In this document: positions 24,911 through 36,900 of the stretch, piece after piece | Layout of the letters: every line of letters begins with the position of its first letter | How positions within the stretch are numbered: the stretch's first letter is position 1 | Origin: Klebsormidium nitens | Taxonomy: Eukaryota; Streptophyta; Klebsormidiophyceae; Klebsormidiales; Klebsormidiaceae | Length of the DNA stretch: 64,000 nt | NCBI GenBank assembly: GCA_000708835.1 | Contig: DF237145.1 | Coordinates: 69,468-133,467 of the forward strand | Direction of reading: 5' to 3' | The notes under the pieces: generated by a model | Told to the model about the DNA's origin: nothing | Databases searched by the model: none | Seen by the model: the letters and a program-made list of their open reading frames with translations, nothing else | Program-made: the position numbers and the translations under genes

Positions 24911-27900
24911 CTGCGGTGGCAAGGAAAAAGTTAAGAGAGAAGCTAAGAGAGAAGCGAAAGCCAACCTCCCAATCGAATTGCGGCGATGGACTCGAGTCTC
25001 GTCGAAACTTTCTACAACTCAATTCAAGCAGAACGGGCAAGTTGGACCGGTTGAGAAACTCCTTCTGCAAAGACTACTTACAAAACGAGTTTCAAGCTGG
25101 CACTGAGCTGAGGCAATCTCTTTCGATTCTTTCTGTCAGAAGAGAGCGAACTCCTTCTCTATTCATGCCTTTATCGTCTTTTTCCAGGCGTCTCAATGAT
25201 CGCAGTAGCTTGCTATCGAGGAGAGCCCATCAATGAATCTGGAAGTCCTCTCTTCTAACTTAAGCTTCTTTTGGTCTCCGCTTACCCGTTTCAGGCAGCG
25301 GAGGGGAACCCCCCAGCGTGTGCTTCGGCCCCGTGACGAGGTAAGAGATCATGATACCCTTGCCCTTGATGTGAATAGGCTCTCGCTCCTGGCAGGAAAA
25401 GTCTTCCGCGATCTCGTCCCGGGTCTCCTTGGAGATATTCACACAGCCCAGCACGCCGTTGGTCTCCATGCGGCTGGCAACGTGCGGTCATATCGTGTCA
25501 AGGAGAATTTCACAACCCTTTTCAGAGGACGCGTTAACGGATAATGAATGTGACAGAAGGGTTGCGGTTGCCCGAAAACAGTCCGAGTCTTGGAAAGAAG
25601 AAGTGTCAGGGCATTCCTGAAGCAGCAGACTTAACTGTTTAGCGACAAGCGGCGTGATAAACAGGCCCCATGTGCTTGACATTCAAAGAAGATTGAAAAG
25701 AAGCTTGCTGGGTATCGAGAGCGAGACTTCAGAATCATTCCGACTGCCGAAGCGTCCTTCAGCGTCAATTTCCCCCTCCTAACACAGACATCATATCAAC
25801 AGACCAGGGGGCAAGGGAGTGCTTCGGAGGATGTATTGACTGTGTCGCCCCAAATATCGTAGATGAACTTCCGTGTTCCTGCAGAACATGTAAGGAAAAC
25901 CCTCAGCCCTGCTTGCCAATCGATGAGTCCTTGGAGACGATGTAAACATAAATGCCCGCAATATTGTACTATTCGGACCGAAGACTTTAGAAAGTGGGCG
26001 ACCATGATTGGCGCTTATTCGCCAGGTGCCGGCGTGCAGAAAAGGCACGAGTTCAAGAGAACCAGACCAGCAAAACTCAGCATTCATGCTGGCACGCCGA
26101 GAAAGCCTAAAGTCTCGACAAACATCACCCAATCCAATTCCGGAAGTTCCTTTTCCGCCCCGCCCCATGCTTAAACAACGCACGGGCTTGAGATAAGTGT
26201 CCATCCCGAGTGGTTGCTACACACAAGCAGACTCGTTCATGGTAAATGCTAGGGTGTCTCTCCACCTGTAAGTTCAACAACCACCGGCCCAGTTTTCAAA
26301 ACATGGCGCGCGTCGATGCTGAAGCCAAAGATAAGGGCAAAAGCACGCACTTCTATCACCGTCGCAACCAATCTGATAAGAGCAGAAAGGAAGCACAAGT
26401 TTCCATGACCGAACCCAAATATCACAAGCAACCCCGGACCCGTATATCCACACCAAAGCGCGCGTCATGCTGGACCCCAACATGAAGCAAATCTTTTTTA
26501 CTGTCATCAACGCAAATAACGAGAAAGAAGAAGAGGGTTGTACGTAACCCAACCCGATTATCACCTGTAACCCCTGCCACGACCGGCCCCGTATTTACAC
26601 CGAATCGCGCGTCGATGCTGGACCCCAGCATGAGGTTGATCTGCTTAATGGAGAACGCCAAGTCGAGCGCCATTTGCACCGTCGCGTGCGCGTGGTCTAA
26701 GCGCTCGCGCGGAAGCCCGCACGCGGCCATGTAGCCGTCCCTGTGCAGAGGAGTCTAGTGTTTAGGCTTTTAGGGTTTTAGGGAGATGGACCGTCGCTTG
26801 CGCGTGGTCTAAGCGCTTGCGCGGAAGCCCGCACGCGGCCATGTAGTCGTTCCTGCGCAACACGGTCCGTTTTGCGCGGCGCCTCCGTTTTACGTGGTCG
26901 TTTCCTTTGCGCCGTGTCACAATGAGCGTCTTGATGTGGTGTTACCGTCATATAACATGCGGGCGATCGAAGAAAGGCGGTGTCCTAGGATCACTAAATA
27001 GGCGTGCCCCGTAAACGAAATCTCCTTAATACTAACGCGTTTTAGCGATCCTTCTGAGCTTTGCCTACCGTGAGAAACGCTCTTCTTTCCTTCGACCCCT
27101 TGTCTTTGTCAGCTTCTTGATCCTTCTCAGAACATGCTTTCCTACTCCTTTCTGCTCTTGCTTCCCGCTACTTCTGTTCTTTCACGTTCATTACATCTGG
27201 ATCAATTACCGCTTAAACGATCTGCAGTCCCAGAAGATCTTGATTGACCATGTCTTTCATACGTTGAGAAAGGTCGAGTTGTTGAAAAGTCATCTCGACG
27301 GACTTACCCAATGGTCTTGATTTTCTGCACACGAACAAACGAAGGTAGCGTCAGGAGCCAAATCAGCAGTGACAAGGTGAGGTTTGCAATTCCGCTGATT
27401 GAGATCAAAACCGATACAGCTCGCTGTGACCTATCAGCAACCATTCTTGAATTACCCAGCAATTTACTTTTGTGCTCCCTTGTTAGTCTCAGTTCGGCAA
27501 TGCTGGGAACCCGTTTCAAACAGAAATGAACACCGTTCTATAAGGACCACGAGGAGACTACGGCTCACAAAACTGATGAGCTGTCAATCGCTCGGGACAA
27601 ACCTAATATTCTTACCTCTCCGCCGTGCCGCCCCACGATGCTATCGAACACAGCATGCTGCAAAGGGGCGAGAGGAAATCAGCTCCTTATGCGACGGGCA
27701 CGAGGAGACCGGAAACAGAACCTGAATCATTTGCAGGAGGAGAGCAACAATGTCGAAAGAAACATATGAACGCGCAGAAAGATGGAGACGAAGGGCTGCT
27801 AAAGCTCGCACTCGTCATGTGCATTTCATTTTACTTGCTTTGACAGAACCGGACAGAAGGTATTGCACAGACCAACCAGGGTCCTCACTCCAGACCGCAG

Positions 27901-30900
27901 TTCAAAACGCCCGCCTCAACTCACCCACTTTCAACCAAAGCCAAAAAAAGAAACCGACGCTTCTCGAAAACACCAGTTTGCGACTCACGATCATGGAGAG
28001 CTTCCCGACGAGTTCTTCCGGGCCCATGGTCGCAGACCACCGGGTGAAGTTCTTGATGTCCACAAAGAGGATGCTCGCCCGGTGGAAGCTTTCCGCGATT
28101 GACGGCGCGCTCCACGGGTGCCGCGACTCGCGCAGGCTGGAGAAGACGTCCGTCGCGCTCGGGCCGCGCGTCTGCAGCTGCTCGATGACCTTCGCGGGTA
28201 AGATGTTCAGAAGCAGGTCCTGAAAAACAAAAAGGGTCTGGACCTTTGAGGTCTAGAGTCTATCCCCTTGCTCATTCGTTGTTCCATTGTGAAAGTAGCT
28301 AGTTGCTGGGTGCACGGTGCTGTCATAGAGGGACGGGTGCAGTCGCGCTCGAGCAGGCGTCTGAAGCAGCTTGAGCTTTCGCAGGGCAAACGTTGAGGCG
28401 GGCGTCAAAATACCAACATTTCGTAGTTCGAGGGTCTCCCCTGCCCTCTTCATCACTCATGAAAAGCTATAGCAAGCTTCCACTCAAGACTTCGTCTCCG
28501 GCCGCCTCTCCACATGTGACGTCACGCTCACGTCGGCCTTGCGCTTGCCCTCTGCCAGCTGGCGGTTTGTCTCCTCCATGGACTTGGCGTGCGCCCACCC
28601 CTGCAGGTAGTACCGCACCGCGTACCAGCACGCCGCGGCCGCGCTGCCGCCCACCAGCAGCGCAACTAGAGCGAGGACGTCCTTCCGCTCGTGCCTGCAG
28701 CCAAAAAGTAAGATTCCTTGAGTTCTACGTCGTTATTGGCAGCACGCCGCGGCCACGCTGCCGCCCACCAGCGGCGTAACTAGAGCGAAGACGCAAAACG
28801 AAAGAACAGCTCGAAGACGCAGGTGGACGGCAGTTGCAGCGTTGCACAGCCCCTTTCTAAACGGTAAAGTCGATTGCTCCTCGTCTAGACTAGACTGATT
28901 CGCAAGCTTGAGGAAAATGCTACTTCTCACTAGAAAAGAACACTCTCGATTTAAACGGTCACGCCACTTCTCACAAAGGGGACCGTCCTCTCTCGCATCA
29001 GACGGTCAAGCTACTTCCCGCCACTGGAGGGAGGATCTTGAATTAACGCTAACGCTACTTCTCACCAAGGAGGAAAACTGTCGGATCGGACGGTACCGCT
29101 GTCTTTTACCAAGGGCATATAATCTTGTTTCAGACGGTCACGCTACTTCGCGTCAAAGGGAACGCACTTCTTATCAAGGGGGAAAGATATCGAATCGGAC
29201 GGTAACGCTGTTACTCACCATGGGGGGATGATCTCAAATCGGACGGTCAGCGGCTCAAAATACTTGTGATGGACGTCCGCCCCCACGATCTCAACGGACG
29301 CACGTCCACACTGATCAAAGGAGAGAGAGAGGCGAGACGGGTCGGCCCTGCAAATTGAAAGGACCGTTCTTTTAGAGTAAAAGCAGGGGAAATGGCGGAA
29401 ACAAATTCGCAGAGAAGATATCATTCGCTGAAAACTAGGAGGCCGCTAGGTTGATGTTGCACGATGGTTGCACGAGCATCTTGATGTGGCCTTTTTGTGG
29501 CTCTGTGTTTCTGGTCAGCTTTGCTTGGAGCTAGGTAGAAACAAGAAGGGCTCCAAAAGCTGATTTCTCCAGAAAGCACAGCATCGCGAACGACTCCTTA
29601 CGGCGTTGAAACTCGGATCGTCAGCTGAGCACCTGCAAAGAGCGATACAAGGCTGACCAAAAGAGAAGGCTACCTAAAAGAGAGGTCTAGCATAGAACGC
29701 GCATGCGAAAACAGCTCATCTTTGCCTCCTCAACGAGGGGACTTTTCCTGTAATAGTGGTCAAAAAGTTTAAGGAAATGAGAAAACCTCACAGCAAGCTG
29801 GAAGGGTTTCTAAGGTTGCGCATTGTCACCTCGGGAAAGGTGCCCAGGACTTTTCTTCCCGGTCTCCCGGAACCAGAATCCGGTAGGCGTAAGCGGGATT
29901 GCAACCGGGCAGTTCGTGGTCCACCGGGCGGATGTCTAGTTCTACGAGCTGGAGCCTTCGAACTCTCTGGAGAAAGCGTACCCCGGCACTTTTTCAGGCA
30001 GCAGAAACTCTCCAGCGGAATGGACGGGTACACTGAACGTGAATGTCTGTCGAAGCGTTGAGTCTTGTAGACTACCTCACTGAGAGGAGGTCGCTTCTTC
30101 AAACCCTTCCAGAGAAGGCCGTCAGCGCAGGGGAAACCTCTTTTGAGTGCTTTCCTCGGTACCACAAACATGAATTTCGATGGGTTAAAGTGCTGGACAG
30201 ATGCATCAAGTGGAGGTCGCCTCTTCACTTCTGTTTCGTCGGGAATGTCTCGGCACTCCGTGCGCGTATAGCGGAACGGGCGCAAGCACAAACTCGAGCC
30301 CTGGCAGAGTTTCTGACCGTTGCGTGACGTCAGCAGAGCTTGGACGTCTCACCAGGTCCCCTGCTGGGCTGACTCCGTCTTGGCCCGAGGGCTTGAAACG
30401 GATGCGGCGGCGCGGAAGAGACCAAGAACTGTCGCGGGGGAAGCGAACGGCCACTTCAGTTCCCGAAACTTTCAAAGATGCAGACTCGCACGATTCGGCA
30501 CCAGAAATTTCAAAATTATGCCGAAACGACACCGAGAGCCGTTTGCGGTGCAGGATATTCGCAAAAGCGCAGGGTTAAGCTCAGAGATCTTCCGCCAAAA
30601 ACTCCATCTCCCGCTCGCAGTAGTGCCGAGTCCCTCGATGCGGAAGAGATGCCGAGTCACATAACGGACGGCTTTCCAGATGTCCTCATGCGGGCACCTC
30701 TAATTCAACGGACGCTTTCCATCTCTGTAAAATGGGGTGTCTTTCTGTTTTACGTACAACGAAGCGTCCCACAAAGCCGGTAGAGGTGAATGTCTTTGTC
30801 TGAACATCCCTATCGGAACGCTCTCACCTGAGGAACGTAAGGCCCCCTGGGCGCCCCAGCACCACTGTCCCGTCGCCCAAATGACCGACCGAGTGGACCA

Positions 30901-33900
30901 CCCGGTTGGATAGGTTCTCCCACCGGTCGTGCTGCTTGAGCGTGTTCACCCAAACCCGGCCGTCGTACGCCCCGGCGCCCTCGCCGTTGCAGCCCGCCCA
31001 GATGATCCCCCGTGAGTTGACGCCCTGGGAAAAAGGGGTGTCAATAATGTTAAGAGACGACTTTTTCCACTGGTCGTGCTGCTTGAGCCTATTCACCCAA
31101 ACCCGCCCGTCAAACGCCCCGGCCCTTTCGCCGTTGCAGCCCGCGCAGGTAACGCCTCGGGAGTTGACGCCCTGGAAAATGGGGGTGTGAGTAATAGATC
31201 AAGAAACAATCTTTGTCCCACCGGTCGTGCTGCTTGAGCGTAATCACCCACACCCGGCCGTCAAACATCCCGGCGCCTTCGCCGTTGCAGCCCGCCCAGA
31301 TAACGCCTTGCGGATTGACACCATGGGAGTGAAGGGGCGCGAAAAAGTGATACGACGACGGCTTTGATGCAATCGCGCTTAGTAAGATCATCAAAGTTGG
31401 TCGCCAATGATTCTAAAGTCGCATTCTTAGCCGGCCTAGGTGATGCTTCGAAGATTGAATACCTGAAAGAAGGGCGCATCCACCTTCGATACATTCGAGC
31501 AAGTAGGCTCCTACGTTCGTGCTCTGAGACCGAAGCATCTTTTTAAACCACTTTCAACAAAGGCACGACTTCGTCGAGCACGGATCATTCGCCAATCATA
31601 CAATTTCACCGCACCAGCCGTTGAAATCAACCGACTTTCCATGGTAGTAAAGCCCCATTTTTCGCTCGGTTCAAATCCAGTCGCCTTACCAGTGACCGGA
31701 CGTCGTTCCCCGGGAGGCCGTCCGCAGGCGTAAACGTCCGAACCACTGCGCCGCCGTCGATGACCGCGACGCCCATTTGGGTGCCCGCCCACAGCCGTCC
31801 GATGTCGTCGTTCACCAGCGCGTGCACGTCCGGGTCAGGCTACAGCGGATTCGGAGGCTTCCAAATTCAGACGCGTTGAAGGCTTGTACGGACGTTTGTG
31901 AAGAGTGTTCTGGACTCCTTTCAGAGGTGTGTACTGGACGCTCTTTCTGATCATTGTGCCGGACGCCTTTCAACGTGAATAAGGGACTCTCAGAACGGGC
32001 ACCGGGTGGTTTGCACCGTGTAGGAGACGTAAAGTTGTTGACGGGAGGAACTGAGACTGAGATCTAGGATGTTTGACGCCGGTGACAGATCTTCACGGTT
32101 TCGTTATCAAACGCCTTCCTTTGCGAAGACATTCCCTCCTCGTTGGTGATGAGCAGACACGACTTGAAGTGGTGATGAGCTTGAGTTGGGGAGGTAGCAG
32201 GTCATCGAGGCTTTTTGGGCGATGTGGCTTTTTGGGCGGTGTGACATGAAGGCTTTTCAGCCGCCTTCCCGATGTGGCGCGGAAGTCTGGATTCGCCTTC
32301 AAGGCAATCAATGCATCCAAGGAGCGCAGTCCCCTTGTTTGCTTTCGGTTCGTTTTCTATTTGCCGAGAGGGAGAAGCTCCTCCAGTATCTGAGAACATG
32401 CCGATGTCACCTCGCGGCGCAATCTGCTGACGTCTGAATACGCAGCACTCACCAGCCCGTCTGCGACGGTGATATTCCGGACGGCCGTCGTACCGTCCGG
32501 CTGCGGACGGAGCTGGGAGATTCCGCTGTCCGTGCCCACCCAAATGCAGCCGGCGCGCTTGTCTAAGTAAGAGAACAGATGCCAGACGTCAACTCAACGT
32601 CGTTGCTTCTCCTTGACCAAAGCAGTGCTCACCAATCACAATCTCCGCGCTGCTAGCCTACTGAGCATCACACGACACTTGCACTGAATCTGAAGCTGAC
32701 GGACTAATTCCAAACCAAGGCGCTATCAGGTAACTCTATGCTTCCTGAATCACTGCCCACCGCAAAACCTGGTGTCACGAGGAATATTTTTGATCTGTGC
32801 CTTCAATCTAGGGTTCCTGACATGGATCCCAAAGTTCCGTGCGTTTTTCGTACGGGACGGTGGAGCGATGTTCAGAAGCGGGTTTGAGGAAACCCAAGGA
32901 GGATTTTAAGAAATTCTGTAAGTTCACCTTCATGCACAGCCTGCACGATGTTGTTGACCAGCCCCTGTTCCGTCGTGAACCGCGTCGCGGCGCGGCCGTC
33001 CCAGGCGACTACACCGGTCTTGGTGCCGAACCTTAACAAGTAACACACGGAAGCTTTAGTCCTGGGCTGGTTGGATCTTCCCTCTGCGCGCTACCTGCTT
33101 CCCTAATAGTCCCGAGAAGCTTGAAAACACAAATTAGATGTGGTCGCTTGCTGAAAACGAGTCTACGTGGTTTTTTGAATTCCGGTCCAGCTAAAATGCA
33201 CGAAAACCCTCCTGAGAATTCTGTCTTTATCGAGGCCGCTTTCCGAAGAGGAGACTGTTGGAAAGGCGGCCGACAACTGGATTCGAAAAGGAGCGCTCGA
33301 ATTGCGCGCACAAGGGAGAAAGCCCTCACCATACGACGCCGTTCGATGCCGCACAGATGCTCCGGACGGCGTGCCCCCTGATGGCGTCCGAATCTAGAGC
33401 GAGGAACTTCCCGTCCTTCACGGAATAGTGGGCGGCCCCTTGGTCGGTTCCAACCCAGACGGTGCCCTGGAAAAGTTGCGTTTCATGAGTATCTGAGATC
33501 GAGATTCCTTATAGAGCGGATTATGTCTCCAGCCTGCCAAAGAGCAGATTGGTTGGAAATGAAAAAATTGCCTCAGAATTCATTGACAAGCAGTACTTTA
33601 GTGGCTTGTCAGTCAAGACAAGCAAGAAACAGACTGGTTCATGCCCCATTTGAACGTCCTACGCGCACTATTAACGTCAGACCTTCGAAAAGGAAAGCGG
33701 AACCGTCATACGCTCAGCTCGATATTCATAAAAGCAAGACGGCAAAAGGGGAACTCTCAATGGATCAGCACGTATGCACATGAGGCGACTCGCCGGTCCT
33801 ATAAAAGCAATTACCAGGGCTCTTGACATCAAATTTTTAAGATGTGGGCAACCCAATCCACTTACACACTTATATGCTCAGATTGTTGTCCCGAAATGGC

Positions 33901-36900
33901 AGACCGCTGAACAGATTAGCCCACATATTTACCTGAGGTGACTCGGTGATACAGTACACAACCTCTCGGGCACTTAACACAAGATTTTGAAAGGTCTTGT
34001 CCATCTAGGTAGTCAACCAACACCATTATCTGCTCAATAGGCTGTGCATAGATTGCCCAAAACGCCGATGAATCAGCCCACAGACATACCTGAGGTGACT
34101 CGGTGATACAATAAACCAGTCTCCCGGGCACTTCCTGGCCCATACGAAGTACCCGGGAGATCGCCCCGTCCGGACGCACGACGACGACGCCGAACGTCCG
34201 GGCGGCCAACCACGTGGCGTCGTTTCTGCTGTCCACGTGGACCAACGCGGGGAAAGAACTGTCCGCGAGCCGGAGCGTCCAACTTTCGTACGGGTTCCAT
34301 GAGAAGAAGCCGCACTCAGTGATCGCAGTGCCTGACAAAAGATGAAAGTGGGTTATGGGCTGGTTTGCGTTAACCAGAGGTGCTTGAGCGGCAATCTCCA
34401 GTGCCCCAACCAATCTCAAGAGAAACGTTTGGTCAACCGCGAAGGTGGACAAACCTGGTTTTCGAGTTGCATACGTTCCTCTGCGGATTATATGGGTACA
34501 ATCGATCTGAGCGACTTCGCTTGAGAGTGCTGATAAGCGTAACCTTGGGACGTGCCAACAGTGCGCAGCTCGTGCATCGCGTAACCAAAGGTGGCATACC
34601 AATTCCAGACCACGAATCCATTCACAAGAGCTCGTGGAAGCTCGCTGTTCATGGGGGATCGAGGCAGCCGTTTGATTGAACATGGAAAAAAACGGATCTA
34701 TTAGAAGGATGCGGTCGCACTTATGCAGCAGGTGGAACATCGGAAAACTCGCGGCATCAAAGTGATCAAAGTGTCAAACTTGCACCCGTTTGCCCTGCGA
34801 TCGGCTTAGGTCAGCCGAGCTAGACATCAACGCTCTTACCGAAGAAGAGCCGTCCTGTAGAGCTGCCCACGATGCTGCTGACCTCTCGCAGCGCTTCCGG
34901 CGACTCCTTGAGCCGGACGAAGCCCAGATCGTCGCCGGCAAAGAATGACACGCCTGCGGACAAGAAGTTACGTGCAAGCATGAGCACAGTGGTGTTCTAC
35001 TTCAGATTGTTGGGCCATTGGCGGAGATTGACGTGACGTCACACTGGCAGTCTGGAACGACAATTGAAGCGGAGAATACTGAGACACATTCTTCAGAGTG
35101 CGGATGCGCGCCACCCGTAGAAGTATCAGGAGTGACAAGCTGAAGAATCAGAAACTGTAGAGGCGAGGTCAATTACCAGAGTATGCCTGAAGGGCACGAC
35201 GGCGACGCCCAATCTTTCTATCCTTGCAGTGTCACGATTAGTCTGTTAACTTCCAGAATTGCCGCAGGCGTCTGCTGGTTGATCGACTTGCGACGAGGGG
35301 ACTGCCGCGAACGTATACACTCGATTCAAACGGAGATGCCAAACCCCACGCGAACGGGTCCGGGTCCTTGATACTCACCTGACTCGCTGCCGGCCCACAG
35401 GACCCCGTCCCTGTGCCGCGTCAGTGTGAAAACCCGCTCGCTCCTCCGCTTCCCCATGTCAAACCACTGCACCTTGCCACGTGGCAAGGCGTCCGCCCCG
35501 ATGTCAATACGCCCCACGCCACAACTCGTGGCGAGCCAGAGTGTGGTTTCGCCGGTGTGAAAATCTTCTACGGTGTCGAAGTCCAGAACCTCGACGTCGG
35601 ACATGCCTTGAGACGCGCCCAACTGACGTATGCTGCCGTCAGCGGCAATCCTGCGCCACGTGGCGTTGGCTCATCATCAGTCCTTGATGACGTGAAGTCA
35701 AGGCAGAGCTATCAATCCTCTCAACAAGTTCGTTAGCAGTTTTCAACTCCCCAGAACGATGTCAAAAGAAAAACGTACGGACTCTGGGGAATCCTCCTGA
35801 CACCATGCCTTGAACTGGTATATCGCCACTGGAAAAAGCTTTCTATTGGACTCCTTCAAGTCAAACACATTGAACGGTAGTTGGGAATAAAACGATCGGA
35901 GAGCCGACTTTGCGCCTGTCTTGTCAAATATTCCTCGGACGTGAGAAAACTCCTCGTTGGGGGGCCAAGCCGCAAAACAGTGTCTTAGCCGGAGTGGGCT
36001 GCCCTTTCGATGGAGATCGCGCTCGAAACGAGATGAAGAGCTTTCTGTAGCAGATTCCTAGCGCGCACTAGATTGCGCTTCGAAATGACAGGGAAAACGG
36101 AAAAGCGCTCACCAAGAGAAGCCGCTCCTGTGCCCCACCCACGTGTTGCCCGCCGTGTCCGCTTTGATCGCCGTACACGTGGACGGTCGTAAGCCGTCCG
36201 ATGAGGAGAAGGTCCGCCACGTGCCCAGCAGTGGGTTGTGACACGCAACCCCCTTCTGCAAGGGTCAAACGAGTCAATGAAATTTGTCTTCATTTCGAGT
36301 CGAATTTCTTCGGAGCACACGGTACAGAATAGCGTGTGCTTCTCGAAGGCCTTATCTGAGGATTTTCCACAGCCACCTACTCAAGACGTGGAGCGAAACA
36401 CAAAATCTGCATATTCAATAACTCAGGGTGCTTCAGAACCGTCGGCTGTTATGCCAGATGCTCGGCAAAAGCGTACCGCAACCTCTGAAAACAAAGAATA
36501 TTCAAAGGCACCTCAAATCAGCAGGTCGCGGATCTGCTTTGCGTTCATGTCAGTACGGTGGAGGGGACAAGGAAGACTCGAAAGCCCTAGAAAAGCTTAC
36601 TTACCTCAGTGGCGAACCAGACCGTTCCGTCCGTCGGACGTACCGACACTGCCTCGACGTTGCTGGACGGAAGACCGTCGTTGACTGTGAAGTGCTGCAC
36701 AGGCGATGGCGACAGGGCTTGTAACATAGTGAAAACGCGAGAAGATGTGCGGACGTTGATGATGACAATGCTTACTAAGAGCGCGTCGGCGGGCCGTTGA
36801 AGACACACAACTTCGGCGACAAGAGCAGTCACGACACACATTGGGCGGCCGAGGCAGGTTTGAAGACGGGATATAACCGTTGATCCCCCCAGGGGTCTGG

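Larger units (their letters stand above)
25286..28219 (-). other. Region encoding the class III adenylate cyclase catalytic domain
   Basis: Exons 27989-28219, 27616-27657, 27308-27324, 26565-26740, 25835-25878 and 25286-25481. The two metal aspartates are in ILFVDIKNFT and KIKTIGDGYM. The adenine-selecting Lys is the first K of KIKTIG (guanylate cyclases have Glu) and its partner Asp is in IYDIWGDTVN. The transition-state Asn and Arg are in TVN-VASRM, with RFGVNTGPVVAGV between. All key positions are present, so ATP is the predicted substrate. Exon 27308-27324 is a 17-nt micro-exon encoding KIKTIG. The TVN/VASRM junction requires a non-canonical intron. Confidence 0.85.

Noticed and set aside
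25286-28219. Guanylate rather than adenylate cyclase
   Set aside because: The base-selecting positions are Lys (KIKTIG) and Asp (YDIWG), the adenylate pattern, not the Glu/Cys of guanylate cyclases.
27750-28223. A 157-codon plus-strand frame
   Set aside because: It is the mirror of the GC-rich cyclase exon 27989-28219, whose minus-strand reading has all catalytic motifs.
31063-31323. Extra propeller exons of the receptor
   Set aside because: The copies are open in part, but one lacks an acceptor AG and the other has lost blade residues. The gene stays in phase without them.
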